Positions 1 through 7,479 of a stretch of 64,000 bases of DNA are shown one piece after another. The notes under the pieces are model-generated. The model saw only the letters and a list, made by a program, of their open reading frames with translations, was not told where the DNA came from and made no database searches. Position 1 is the stretch's first letter. Each line of letters opens with the position of its first letter. Source of the DNA: Flavobacterium aquaticum. Its GTDB lineage: Bacteria > Bacteroidota > Bacteroidia > Flavobacteriales > Flavobacteriaceae. The stretch is from contig NZ_QLMI01000002.1 in the NCBI RefSeq assembly GCF_003259835.1, forward strand, positions 186,001 through 250,000, given 5' to 3'. The position numbers and the translations under genes are program-made.

Positions 1-908
1 CTAAAGGTGAGCAAGCTTTTAATGATAGAAAGAATAATTTAATTTCAGGATTTGAAGGTTTATACAAAGATTACAGCGCTCAAGTTGATGAGAAAGTTTT
101 CGAACAATTGATTAATTTATATGCTACGAAATCACCAAAACAGTTTTTACCTGAAACATTGAACAATATTAATGCTTCAACTTTAACTACAAGTGTTTTT
201 GGTTCTTCAAAATTGACTAGCTATAATGGTTTGAAAGAATTATTGAATGGTGATGCAAAATCAGTTTTAGAAAGATTAAATCAAGATAAAGGCTATCAAT
301 TGGTAAAATCGATTGCGGATAGTTACCAAAAAAATGTAGCTCCTAAATTTGATGAAATCAACTTAAAAAACATCGCCTTACAAAGAACCTACATGAAAGG
401 AATTATGGAATTCTTCCCTAACGATAGAATTTTCCCTGATGCTAACAGTACATTACGTGTAACTTATGGAAAAGTAAAAGGATATAAACCAAGTGATGCA
501 GTTATCTACGAACCAGTTAGTTATTTAGATGGAGTTATCGAAAAATATATTCCAGGAGATTACGAATTTGACGTTCCAAAAAAATTAATCGATTTATACA
601 ACGCAAAAGATTATGGAAGATACGCAGATAAAAACGGAAAAATGCCATTAGCGTTTATTGCTACAAATCATACTACCGGTGGAAACTCAGGAAGTCCTGC
701 TTTAGACGCAAAAGGAAACCTTATCGGATTGAACTTTGATAGAGTTTGGGAAGGCACGATGAGCGACATTTATTATAGTCCAGAAATCTGTAGAAACATC
801 ATGGTTGATGCGCGTTATATTTTATTTGTGATTGATAAATTTGCAGGAGCTAAAAACCTTATCGAAGAAATGACGATTGTTTATCCTAAGTCTCAAAAAG
901 CCAAATAA
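1..908 (+). CDS. S46 family dipeptidyl-peptidase, C-terminal part (5' end outside window)
   Basis: The frame is open from the window edge, so this is the last ~300 residues of a longer protein (the family is usually ~700 aa). The S46 nucleophile motif GNSGSP is present, with the Ser codon at 687-689, preceded by TNHTTGG and followed by the typical block GLNFDRVWEGTMSDI. S46 enzymes are periplasmic or outer-membrane serine exopeptidases that remove dipeptides from peptide N-termini. In characterised members the residue after NFD separates DPP7 (Gly) from DPP11 (Arg, acidic P1 preference); here it is Arg, so a DPP11-like Asp/Glu preference is inferred. The His and Asp of the triad lie in the missing part. 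Confidence 0.93.
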   Translation, partial: KGEQAFNDRKNNLISGFEGLYKDYSAQVDEKVFEQLINLYATKSPKQFLPETLNNINASTLTTSVFGSSKLTSYNGLKELLNGDAKSVLERLNQDKGYQLVKSIADSYQKNVAPKFDEINLKNIALQRTYMKGIMEFFPNDRIFPDANSTLRVTYGKVKGYKPSDAVIYEPVSYLDGVIEKYIPGDYEFDVPKKLIDLYNAKDYGRYADKNGKMPLAFIATNHTTGGNSGSPALDAKGNLIGLNFDRVWEGTMSDIYYSPEICRNIMVDARYILFVIDKFAGAKNLIEEMTIVYPKSQKAK

Positions 909-935
909 TTACAAATATTTTTAAAAATAAAAAGT

Positions 936-952
936 TTGGCACGCCATTTGAA
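936..952 (+). promoter_or_regulatory. sigma-54-like promoter candidate
   Basis: TTGGCACG, four bases, then TTG resembles the -24/-12 sigma-54 consensus, but the -12 dinucleotide is GA instead of GC. It lies ~120 nt upstream of the lipoprotein gene at 1072. The missing C makes it a weak call. Confidence 0.3.
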
Positions 953-1005
953 ATAAAGCATTTCGGAATCCAGAGAAAAAAAATTAAAAAAAATGTCTAA
1001 AAACA

Positions 1006-1035
1006 TTTTGACATGTCAAAAAATTTATATCTTTG
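1006..1035 (+). promoter_or_regulatory. Bacteroidota-type promoter for small lipoprotein gene
   Basis: TTTTG (1006-1010), a 17-nt spacer, then TATCTTTG (1028-1035) fits the -33/-7 pattern of the Bacteroidota primary sigma factor. A 36-nt interval follows before the ATG at 1072. Confidence 0.65.
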
Positions 1036-1071
1036 CTCCGAATTAATAATTAACCTTTATAATTTAGTAAG

Positions 1072-1278
1072 ATGAAAAAAGTTGTTTTAAGTTTAGCAAT
1101 TGTTGCTGCTATGTTCGTTTCTTGTAAAGAAAATGCTGCTGAGGAAACTCCAGCTGTTGACTCTACAGTTGTTGAAACTCCAGTTGAAGAGGCTGCTCCA
1201 GTAGCTGATACTACTGCTGTTGATTCTGCTGCTGCTGCTACTGAAGCTCCAGCTGCTGAAGCTGCTCCAGCAAAATAA
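1072..1278 (+). CDS. small Ala/Glu/Val-rich lipoprotein
   Basis: 68 aa. A lysine start and hydrophobic stretch end in the lipobox MFVSC (Cys18), so the product is predicted to be lipid-anchored. The mature part is low-complexity and acidic, with repeated AVDST/VADTTAVDS-type blocks and no recognisable domain. It is a tandem paralogue of the next gene: the first 19 residues are nearly identical. It has its own upstream promoter and downstream terminator, so it is probably expressed alone. The function is unknown; a disordered envelope spacer or abundant surface lipoprotein is possible but not shown. Confidence 0.75.
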   Translation: MKKVVLSLAIVAAMFVSCKENAAEETPAVDSTVVETPVEEAAPVADTTAVDSAAAATEAPAAEAAPAK

Positions 1279-1300
1279 TTATTGCTAGAACAAAAAAATC

Positions 1301-1327
1301 AAGCTCCACCATGTGGGGCTTTTTTTG
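1301..1327 (+). terminator. intrinsic terminator after first small lipoprotein gene
   Basis: 9-bp stem (1301-1309 with 1313-1321, one GU pair) with a 3-nt loop and a T-run to 1327. Confidence 0.75.
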
Positions 1328-1396
1328 ATATCTTAAAAAAATCAAAATTTAAAAACTATATTAAAATAAAATTCTAACCTTTTAAAATCAAACAAA

Positions 1397-1624
1397 ATGA
1401 AAAAAGTTGTATTAAGTTTAGCAGTTGTTGCTACTATGTTCGTTTCATGTAAAGAAGCTGCTGAAAACACTGAAGCTACTGTAGATTCTACAGCTACTGC
1501 AATTGAAGAAACTGTTGAAACTGTAGTAGATTCTACAGCTGCTGTAGTTGACTCAACTGTAACTAAAGTTGAAGAAACTGCAAAAACAGAACTTAAAAAT
1601 GCTGAAGAAGTTATTAAAAAATAA
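1397..1624 (+). CDS. small Thr/Glu/Val-rich lipoprotein, paralogue of the preceding gene
   Basis: 75 aa. The signal segment MKKVVLSLAVVATMFVSC is almost the same as in the 1072 gene, with the lipobox Cys at residue 18. The mature region repeats VDSTA/VDSTV and ends in a Lys/Glu-rich helix-like tail (TAKTELKNAEEVIKK). The repeat sequence has diverged from its neighbour while the signal stayed conserved, which points to tandem duplication followed by drift of a disordered region. A terminator shared with the opposing DUF1508 gene follows directly. The function is unknown. Confidence 0.75.
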   Translation: MKKVVLSLAVVATMFVSCKEAAENTEATVDSTATAIEETVETVVDSTAAVVDSTVTKVEETAKTELKNAEEVIKK

Positions 1625-1644
1625 TTTAAAATTATTTTTTAATA

Positions 1645-1672
1645 AAAAAGTCCCGCAATGCGGGACTTTTTT
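1645..1672. terminator. bidirectional terminator between lipoprotein and DUF1508 genes
   Basis: Strong hairpin AGTCCCGC-AAT-GCGGGACT with A-run before and T-run after. It serves both convergent genes and reaches the DUF1508 stop codon. Confidence 0.85.
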
Positions 1673-2024
1673 ATTCTGAAGATCCAAATATATCTTCTGC
1701 AGAAGAAAAGTCCAAAAACTCAGCTTTATCTGCATATTTCACAATCTCATCTATCCCTTTTTGAAGCAATAGTTGAGTTGTATACCTCCTACTCACTGCA
1801 ATTTCATGCCCATCCAATATCAAACGAAAGAAAAACTTTCCACTAGAAGATTTAAAACGCATAAAAACACAACGTTCTAAAGAACTTTTAAGCTTTTCTA
1901 TCTCTTCTTCACATTCAAAACGCAATTCGAAATCGTTGCTCGTAAAAATAGTTTTTCCTTTTCTGGAAACAAACTCGTATTTATAAACTCCACTTAATCG
2001 TTGTGCGATTACAAATGTACCCAT
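1671..2024 (-). CDS. DUF1508 (YegP-like) domain protein
   Basis: 117 aa from the ATG at 2022-2024 (MGTFVIAQRL). The C-terminal half, around GKFFFRLILDGHEIAVSRRY, is a DUF1508/YegP-type repeat; the N-terminal half is a degenerate related unit (GKTIFTSNDFELRFECEEE). DUF1508 proteins are small cytosolic proteins of unknown function. The frame stays open upstream to 2114, but those extra residues come from the tRNA terminator repeat and are not thought to be coding. The gene sits just downstream of the duplicated tRNA-Leu terminator and was probably next to the tRNA before the GIY-YIG gene arrived. Confidence 0.75.
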   Translation of the reverse strand: MGTFVIAQRLSGVYKYEFVSRKGKTIFTSNDFELRFECEEEIEKLKSSLERCVFMRFKSSSGKFFFRLILDGHEIAVSRRYTTQLLLQKGIDEIVKYADKAEFLDFSSAEDIFGSSE

Positions 2025-2093
2025 AGCAGTGATTGATAATTTTATAAAGAATTCTTTAAAGATAACAGAAAATTCTAAATGGAGAATTTTATA

Positions 2094-2141
2094 AACAAAA
2101 AAAGCTCCGAACAATGTTCGGAGCTTTTGTACTCAAGGCGG
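2094..2141. repeat. 48-bp direct repeat, distal copy (tRNA-Leu 3' end plus terminator)
   Basis: Identical base for base to 2468-2515, at an offset of exactly 374 bp. It contains the terminator hairpin and the last part of tRNA-Leu. With the other copy it brackets the GIY-YIG gene. Confidence 0.95.
2097..2128 (-). terminator. terminator, duplicated copy (after GIY-YIG gene)
   Basis: Near-perfect inverted repeat AGCTCCGAACA / TGTTCGGAGCT followed on the minus strand by a 7-T run. It is the same hairpin as the tRNA-Leu terminator at 2471-2502. Confidence 0.85.
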
Positions 2142-2167
2142 CTCCGAAGCTTCGGAGTTGAACCCGC
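2130..2167 (-). pseudogene. tRNA-Leu 3'-end remnant interrupted by a palindrome
   Basis: Read on the minus strand: GCGGGTTCAA (5' T-stem and loop of tRNA-Leu), a 16-nt palindrome at 2142-2157, then CCGCCTTGAGTA (T-stem 3' side, acceptor strand and discriminator). The intact gene has GTC where the palindrome sits. No D-arm or anticodon arm is present. It lies 3 nt after the GIY-YIG stop codon. Confidence 0.75.
2142..2157. repeat. 16-nt perfect palindrome in tRNA remnant
   Basis: CTCCGAAGCTTCGGAG, perfectly self-complementary, with HindIII-like AAGCTT at its centre. Its CTCCGAA arms match those of the neighbouring terminator (GCTCCGAAC), so it may have arisen from the terminator stem. Confidence 0.85.
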
Positions 2168-2170
2168 TAC

Positions 2171-2455
2171 TTATAATTTATTTTGACAGATATCATCTAA
2201 AATAGTTTTATCATCAATAATTTTGACAATAAATTTTCTCGACTTCATTCTCTTGATAAATCTTTCCAACTTATACGCTATCTCACTTTTTTCACACAGA
2301 TAAGACAGCTTTAATTCCCATGGAATTCCTTTACAAGTAAAAGAATCTAAATACATTTTTGAATTATGCTCACCTAAACGTCTTTCAACATTATCAGTAG
2401 TTCCAACATAATAATTATCCAATTTTGTAGAATAAATAATATATACAAAATACAT
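2171..2455 (-). CDS. small GIY-YIG nuclease-family protein
   Basis: 94 aa from the ATG at 2453-2455 (MYFVYIIYS). The GIY-YIG core is visible: YVYII-type strand (residues 2-8), YYVGTTDNVERRLGEHN (variant of YxGxT...R...H), the CKGIPWELKLSYLCEKSEIAYKLE segment with the catalytic-type Glu, and a basic KRMKSRK tail. This is the UvrC-N/SLX1-like single-domain class. It lies directly downstream of the tRNA-Gly/tRNA-Leu unit on the same strand, between two copies of the tRNA-Leu 3' end. No other domain is present. Whether the enzyme acts at the tRNA locus is inference. An upstream extension beginning MFGAFFV is rejected because it reads through the tRNA terminator. Confidence 0.88.
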   Translation of the reverse strand: MYFVYIIYSTKLDNYYVGTTDNVERRLGEHNSKMYLDSFTCKGIPWELKLSYLCEKSEIAYKLERFIKRMKSRKFIVKIIDDKTILDDICQNKL

Positions 2456-2467
2456 AGAAATAGTTTT

Positions 2468-2515
2468 AACAAAAAAAGCTCCGAACAATGTTCGGAGCTT
2501 TTGTACTCAAGGCGG
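2468..2515. repeat. 48-bp direct repeat, proximal copy (intact tRNA-Leu side)
   Basis: Identical to 2094-2141. It covers the terminator and the last 12 nt of the functional tRNA-Leu gene. Confidence 0.95.
2471..2502 (-). terminator. terminator of tRNA-Gly/tRNA-Leu unit
   Basis: Same hairpin as 2097-2128, with a 7-T run on the minus strand. It begins one or two bases past the tRNA-Leu 3' end. Confidence 0.85.
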
Positions 2516-2589
2516 GACTTGAACCCGCACGGGCATTACTACCCACTGGATTTTAAGTCCAGCGTGTCTACCAATTCCACCACTCGAGC
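2504..2589 (-). tRNA. tRNA-Leu (anticodon TAA)
   Basis: 86 nt with a long variable arm typical of class II tRNA-Leu. Acceptor stem GCTCGAG pairs with CTTGAGT (two GU pairs), discriminator A. Anticodon stem CTGGA/TCCAG with loop CTTAAAA gives anticodon TAA (2553-2555). T-arm GCGGG-TTCAAGT-CCCGC. CCA is not encoded. It is second in a unit with tRNA-Gly. Confidence 0.95.
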
Positions 2590-2610
2590 AAATATTTTTA
2601 GGTAGTTTAG

Positions 2611-2683
2611 AGCGAAAAACGGGGTTCGAACCCGCGACCTCGACCTTGGCAAGGTCGCGCTCTACCAACTGAGCTATTTTCGC
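2611..2683 (-). tRNA. tRNA-Gly (anticodon GCC)
   Basis: 73 nt. Acceptor GCGAAAA/TTTTCGC, D-arm TAGCTCAGTTGGTAGAGC, anticodon stem CGACC/GGTCG with loop TTGCCAA (anticodon GCC), T-loop TTCGAAC, discriminator T. No encoded CCA. 21 nt separate it from tRNA-Leu, so the two are co-transcribed. Confidence 0.96.
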
Positions 2684-2739
2684 GTTTCGTTTCGTTATCT
2701 TTTAAAGAACGTCGCCATACTTGTTCCGTATTGCGAGTG

Positions 2740-2770
2740 CAAATATAGAACATATTTTTATTCTTGCAAG
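2740..2770 (-). promoter_or_regulatory. promoter of the tRNA-Gly/tRNA-Leu unit
   Basis: On the minus strand TATATTTG (2740-2747) is preceded, 19 nt upstream, by CTTG (2767-2770), which fits the -7/-33 pattern. A leader of ~55 nt precedes tRNA-Gly. Confidence 0.65.
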
Positions 2771-2845
2771 CACTTTTCAAATAAAAATTAAAACTTTTTT
2801 CGAACTTTTCTTTAACCTTTTGATAACGAATATTTTATTTTGAAA

Positions 2846-5467
2846 TTATTTTTTAACCAACATTCGTTTTATTTCGTTTAGCTTCATTAAAGCTTCGACT
2901 GGCGTTAAAGTATTAATGTCGATATTCATGATTTCTTCTTTAATATCTTCTAAAAGTGGATCATCTAAATTGAAAAAACTCAATTGCAATTCATCGTTAG
3001 CCGATTTAATTCCAGACAATTCTTCGCTGGAATGTCTTTTTTCTAATTGCTTCAATAGTTTTTGCGCTTTTTGAATCACAATCTGAGGCATTCCTGCCAT
3101 TTTTGCTACATGAATACCAAAACTATGTGCACTTCCGCCTTTAACCAATTTACGAATGAATAATACAGTATCCTTCAATTCCTTTACCGAAACATTGAAA
3201 TTCTGAATTCTATCAAACGTAACTTCCATTTCGTTTAATTCATGATAATGGGTAGCGAAAAGCGTTTTAGGTTTATTCGGATGTTCGTGCAAATATTCTG
3301 AAATCGCCCAAGCAATTGAAATTCCGTCATAGGTTGAAGTTCCTCTTCCAATTTCATCTAACAACACCAAACTTCTTTCTGAAATATTATTCAAAATAGA
3401 AGCCGTTTCGTTCATTTCCACCATAAAAGTAGATTCACCCATCGAAATATTATCACTCGCTCCTACTCGGGTGAAAATTTTATCCACCACACCCATTCTA
3501 ACGCTTTCTGCTGGAACAAAACTTCCCATTTGCGCCATCAACACAATCAAAGCCGTTTGACGCAAAATAGCCGATTTACCCGACATATTCGGACCGGTAA
3601 TCATGATGATTTGTTGGGTTTCTCTATCTAAATAGACATCATTCGAAATGTAAGGCACACCAACAGGTAACTGCTTTTCAATAACAGGATGACGACCTTC
3701 TTTGATTTCCAAATCGAAACTTTCATCTAAATCAGGACAAACATATTTATTGTCAATCGCTAATTGCGTGAAAGAAGTCAAACAATCCAATTGTGCAATT
3801 AAATTCGCATTCAACTGAACGTGTTTGATATAAGTCGCAATCCAATTTACCAATTGCTCAAACAACTGCGTTTCCAATTGATGAATCTTTTCTTCGGCAC
3901 CTAAAATCTTTGATTCGTATTCTTTCAATTCTTCCGTAATATAACGCTCAGCATTCACAAGAGTTTGCTTGCGAATCCATTCGGCTGGAACTTTATCTTT
4001 ATGTGTATTACGAACTTCGATATAATAGCCAAAAACATTATTGAAAGACACTTTTAACGAAGGAATTCCTGTTTTAGCACTTTCTCTTTGTTCTAATTCC
4101 TCCAAATACCCTTTTCCAGTTGAAGAAATAGCTCTTAACTCATCTAATTCGGGATGAACTCCAACCGCAATTGCGTTTCCTTTATTCACACTTACAGGAG
4201 CGTCTTCTTGAATGGTGGTTTTGATTTTTTCGCGTAACAATTCACAAGCGTGCAAACTATCCCCAATTACTCGTAAAGCTTCATTTGAACTTTCTAAAGC
4301 CAAGGTTTTTATTGGAATAATTGCGTCTAACGAATCTTTCAAGAAATTAACTTCTCTTGGCGAAATTTTTCCTGTAGCCACTTTAGAAATCAAACGTTCC
4401 AAATCGGAAATTTGTTTGATTTGATATTGAATTTGTTGCAAAACTTCGGGATTGGTTTTTAAATATGAAATCACTTCATGACGACTTCTTATTTTTGAAA
4501 TATCTTTCAACGGAAGAGCCAACCAACGTTTCAAAAGCCTTGCTCCCATTGGCGAAAGCGTTTTATCAATCACATCTAAAAGCGTTACTGCATTGGGATT
4601 ATAACTGTGATACAATTCTAAATTCCGAATCGTAAATTTATCCATCCAAACGTAAGCATCTTCGGCAATACGTTGGATATTCGTAATATGTTGTATCTTG
4701 TTATGTTGCGTTTCCGACAAATAATACAAAATTGCACCTGAGGCAATCAAACCTTCGGTTAACTCTTCCACACCAAAACCTTTTAGTGAATTGGTTTGAA
4801 AATGTTTCGTCAAACTTTCTAAGGCATAATCTTCTTTATACACCCAATCTTCCAAAAAAAACGTATGAAAATCATCTCCAAAAACCGAATTAAACTGATT
4901 TTTAAACTGTTTCGGAATTAAAACTTCACTAGGACGAAAGTTTTGCAAAAGTTTATCAATGTATTCTTCATTGCCTTGCGAAACTAAGAATTCGCCTGTT
5001 GAAACATCTAAAAACGAAACTCCAACCGATTTTTTCCCAAAATGTACCGAAGCTAAAAAGTTGTTCGACTTCGATTGTAACACCTCATCATTCATCGAAA
5101 CTCCAGGCGTAACCAATTCCGTAACTCCTCGTTTTACAATGGTTTTTGTCATTTTTGGATCTTCTAATTGATCGCAAATCGCCACTCGAAGTCCGGCTTT
5201 AACCAACTTGGGTAAATACGTATTTATGGAATGATGCGGAAATCCTGCCAAAGCCGTTTCAGTTTCAGAACCTGCACCGCGTTTAGTCAAGGTAATCCCT
5301 AAAATTCCGGCTGCTCGCACTGCATCTTCTCCAAAAGTTTCATAAAAATCGCCCACACGAAACAATAAACAGGCATCGGGATATTTGTTTTTTATCTCGT
5401 TGTATTGCTTCATTAAAGGTGTTTCCTTGGGTGCTTTATCAGGATTTGCTGCAGATTTCTTCGCCAC
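2846..5467 (-). CDS. mutS: DNA mismatch repair protein MutS
   Basis: Recognises mispaired or looped bases and signals to MutL using ATP. The frame has the mismatch-binding motif [13 protein letters not shown] (near residue 40), connector and lever regions, and the C-terminal ATPase: Walker A GPNMSGKS, Walker [17 protein letters not shown], and signature FATHYHEL. The start is chosen as GTG at 5465-5467 (giving [23 protein letters not shown]), because Flavobacteriaceae homologues begin shortly before ETPLMKQYN. An ATG at 5533 would add 22 hydrophobic residues with no counterpart in the family. It is divergent from the methyltransferase gene at 5578. Length (873 aa) is normal for MutS1. Confidence 0.97.
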   Translation of the reverse strand: MAKKSAANPDKAPKETPLMKQYNEIKNKYPDACLLFRVGDFYETFGEDAVRAAGILGITLTKRGAGSETETALAGFPHHSINTYLPKLVKAGLRVAICDQLEDPKMTKTIVKRGVTELVTPGVSMNDEVLQSKSNNFLASVHFGKKSVGVSFLDVSTGEFLVSQGNEEYIDKLLQNFRPSEVLIPKQFKNQFNSVFGDDFHTFFLEDWVYKEDYALESLTKHFQTNSLKGFGVEELTEGLIASGAILYYLSETQHNKIQHITNIQRIAEDAYVWMDKFTIRNLELYHSYNPNAVTLLDVIDKTLSPMGARLLKRWLALPLKDISKIRSRHEVISYLKTNPEVLQQIQYQIKQISDLERLISKVATGKISPREVNFLKDSLDAIIPIKTLALESSNEALRVIGDSLHACELLREKIKTTIQEDAPVSVNKGNAIAVGVHPELDELRAISSTGKGYLEELEQRESAKTGIPSLKVSFNNVFGYYIEVRNTHKDKVPAEWIRKQTLVNAERYITEELKEYESKILGAEEKIHQLETQLFEQLVNWIATYIKHVQLNANLIAQLDCLTSFTQLAIDNKYVCPDLDESFDLEIKEGRHPVIEKQLPVGVPYISNDVYLDRETQQIIMITGPNMSGKSAILRQTALIVLMAQMGSFVPAESVRMGVVDKIFTRVGASDNISMGESTFMVEMNETASILNNISERSLVLLDEIGRGTSTYDGISIAWAISEYLHEHPNKPKTLFATHYHELNEMEVTFDRIQNFNVSVKELKDTVLFIRKLVKGGSAHSFGIHVAKMAGMPQIVIQKAQKLLKQLEKRHSSEELSGIKSANDELQLSFFNLDDPLLEDIKEEIMNIDINTLTPVEALMKLNEIKRMLVKK

Positions 5468-5565
5468 AATTTCAAATTTTAAGTATGATTGCGAAGGTAA
5501 TAATTTCAAAGACAATGACAATATCAATTTCAAAAATCAAGTTTTAAAGTTTTATAATTAATCTT

Positions 5566-5573
5566 TACTTTTG
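5566..5573 (+). promoter_or_regulatory. -7 element for the TrmH-family gene
   Basis: TACTTTTG matches TAnnTTTG and ends only 4 nt before the ATG at 5578, so transcription would begin at or very near the start codon. Confidence 0.5.
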
Positions 5574-5577
5574 CCAC

Positions 5578-6105
5578 ATGAGAAAATTAGCCAACGCGGA
5601 ATTAGAACGCAAAAATATTGACGAGTTTAAAGAAGCTCAAAAAACTCCAATAATTGTGATTTTAGACGATATTAGAAGTTTGCACAATATTGGTTCGGTT
5701 TTTAGAACTTCGGATGCTTTTTTGATTGAAAAGATTTATTTGTGTGGCATTACAGCTACTCCGCCCAACAAAGAAATTCACAAAACAGCTCTTGGTGCAA
5801 CAGAAACCGTTGCTTGGGAATATGCTAAAGACGTTTTAGAAGTGGTAAATCAATTGAAACAAGAAAACATAAAAGTGTATTCTGTGGAGCAAACGGAAAA
5901 TGCGATTATGTTAGATGATTTTCAACCTGAAACCAATACAAAATATGCTTTAATTTTTGGTAACGAAGTAAAAGGTGTTTCGCAAGAAGCTATTAATTTG
6001 AGCGATGGTGTGATTGAAATTCCACAATTAGGAAGCAAACATTCGTTGAATATATCGGTGAGTGCTGGAATTGTGATTTGGGATTTGTTTCAAAAGATGA
6101 AATAA
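5578..6105 (+). CDS. TrmH/SpoU-family RNA 2'-O-methyltransferase
   Basis: 175 aa, a minimal SPOUT methyltransferase domain without the N-terminal RNA-binding extension of RlmB. Motif 1 DIRSLHNIGSVFRTSDAF (residues ~31-48), motif 2 ALIFGNEVKGVS and motif 3 IEIPQLGSKHSLNISVSAG form the knotted SAM-binding site, with the catalytic Arg and Asn residues in place. The family methylates 2'-OH groups of tRNA or rRNA using SAM; the target cannot be read from sequence. It stands alone between divergent mutS and convergent folK-dNK. Confidence 0.9.
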   Translation: MRKLANAELERKNIDEFKEAQKTPIIVILDDIRSLHNIGSVFRTSDAFLIEKIYLCGITATPPNKEIHKTALGATETVAWEYAKDVLEVVNQLKQENIKVYSVEQTENAIMLDDFQPETNTKYALIFGNEVKGVSQEAINLSDGVIEIPQLGSKHSLNISVSAGIVIWDLFQKMK

Positions 6106-6221
6106 TTTTTCTAAACACATAGACACAATAGAATTACTTGGTGTTGATTTTAGACGTTACACTTTACATAGCAAGCATAGAAAATCCGTGAAAATCAGCG
6201 TTTTGCTAAAGCGAATCAGTT

Positions 6222-7364
6222 TTATCCGCGTACTGATACTATTTTTCTATTAATTTCATTCAACAAAAAAACATAATCCTCTTGTTTTTTTACAAAATCT
6301 AAATCGGAAACATCAATAATTAATACATTCAAATCGATTTGTGTTTTAATGTAATCGAGATAACCTTGATTGATTTTCTCTAAATAATCTGCTGGAATTT
6401 CTTGTTCGTAACTTCTGCCACGCTTTTTGATGTTTTCCAACAATCTTTCAGTATTTTGATACAAATATACATACAAATCAGGTTTTGGCATTTCTTTGTG
6501 AATGATGTCAAACATGGTTTTGTACAAGCGAAATTCATCTTCTTGAAGCGTAACTTTAGCAAAAATCAAGGATTTAAAAATGTGGTAATCAGCAACTACA
6601 AAATCTTTAAACAAATCAAATTGCGCTAAATCATCTGATAATTGTTGGTATCTATCGGCTAAAAATGACATTTCTAAAGGAAACGCGTAGCGACTTTGGT
6701 CTTTGTAAAATTTAGGTAAAAACGGATTATCTGCAAAACGTTCCAATACTAATTTTGCATTGCAATCTTCTGATAATTTAGTTGATAATGTCGTTTTTCC
6801 TGCTCCAATATTTCCTTCAATGGCGATGTAATTGAATTGTTGTAATTGGAGTTTTTCAATTGGAGAAATTACGGAATGAACGGCTTTAATTTCACTTTTA
6901 TCTTCCGTTTGAAGTAGAAGTTGCGCAATAGATTTCTTTAACGTCGGATGTTCCCAATTCAATCCCAAGTCCATCATCGGTTGCAACACAAACCTACGAT
7001 TTTGCATTAATGGATGCGGAACTTGCAATGTTTCGGTCGAAATAATTTCTTCATCAAAAGCAATGATATCCACATCAATGATTCGAGCTTGATAACCCGA
7101 ATCTTTAGAACGAACTCTACCTAACTTCTTCTCTACTTTCAAAACCTGATTCAAAATTTTTTGAGCCGATTTTGACGTGTGGATTAGAATTGCCCCATTA
7201 TAAAAAGGTTCGCTTTCAAAACCCCAAGCTGGCGTTTCATAAATTTTAGAAACCTTTATAACCGTCGCTACTTCATTATGAATCAAATCAATACAAGACT
7301 GAATCGTTTCTAATCGATTGCCTTGATTACTTCCTAATGATAAAACAACTTGATGCTGACTCAT
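6222..7364 (-). CDS. folK: FolK-deoxynucleoside kinase fusion protein
   Basis: 380 aa from the ATG at 7362-7364 (MSQHQVVLSLGSN). Residues ~1-150 are 6-hydroxymethyl-7,8-dihydropterin pyrophosphokinase: LSLGSNQGNR, YETPAWGFESEPFYN and the RIIDVDIIAFD...PHPLMQNRRFVL signature, which supplies dihydropterin pyrophosphate for folate. Residues ~180-380 are a deoxynucleoside kinase: P-loop EGNIGAGKTT, ERFADNPFL and the lid-like RGRSYEQEI, which phosphorylates deoxynucleosides for salvage. The two activities are joined in one frame with a short linker; this fusion is known in Bacteroidota. Substrate choice of the kinase (dA, dG or dC) is not assignable here. Confidence 0.94.
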   Translation of the reverse strand: MSQHQVVLSLGSNQGNRLETIQSCIDLIHNEVATVIKVSKIYETPAWGFESEPFYNGAILIHTSKSAQKILNQVLKVEKKLGRVRSKDSGYQARIIDVDIIAFDEEIISTETLQVPHPLMQNRRFVLQPMMDLGLNWEHPTLKKSIAQLLLQTEDKSEIKAVHSVISPIEKLQLQQFNYIAIEGNIGAGKTTLSTKLSEDCNAKLVLERFADNPFLPKFYKDQSRYAFPLEMSFLADRYQQLSDDLAQFDLFKDFVVADYHIFKSLIFAKVTLQEDEFRLYKTMFDIIHKEMPKPDLYVYLYQNTERLLENIKKRGRSYEQEIPADYLEKINQGYLDYIKTQIDLNVLIIDVSDLDFVKKQEDYVFLLNEINRKIVSVRG

Positions 7365-7479
7365 ATTGGCAAAATAACAAACAATTTTAGACTTATAATT
7401 TACCTTTCTTGTTTTTTTATGAACATGTAACAATTTTATGATTACAACTACTAATTAGGTAATTAATAAACAAATTGAA

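Noticed and set aside
15..110. TTG start for the S46 gene at 108
   Set aside because: The frame is open to the window edge and upstream residues continue the S46 family pattern, so this is an internal codon.
2025..2114. Upstream extension MFGAFFVYKILH of DUF1508
   Set aside because: Same cause: the first residues derive from the duplicated terminator; family homology starts near MGTFVIAQ.
2456..2488. Upstream extension MFGAFFV of the GIY-YIG gene
   Set aside because: It comes from reading through the tRNA terminator; the same seven residues also precede the DUF1508 gene from the repeat copy, so they are not protein sequence.
5468..5533. Longer MutS N-terminus from ATG at 5533
   Set aside because: Those 22 residues are hydrophobic and unlike MutS; GTG at 5465-5467 fits family start positions. 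Kept as an alternative only.
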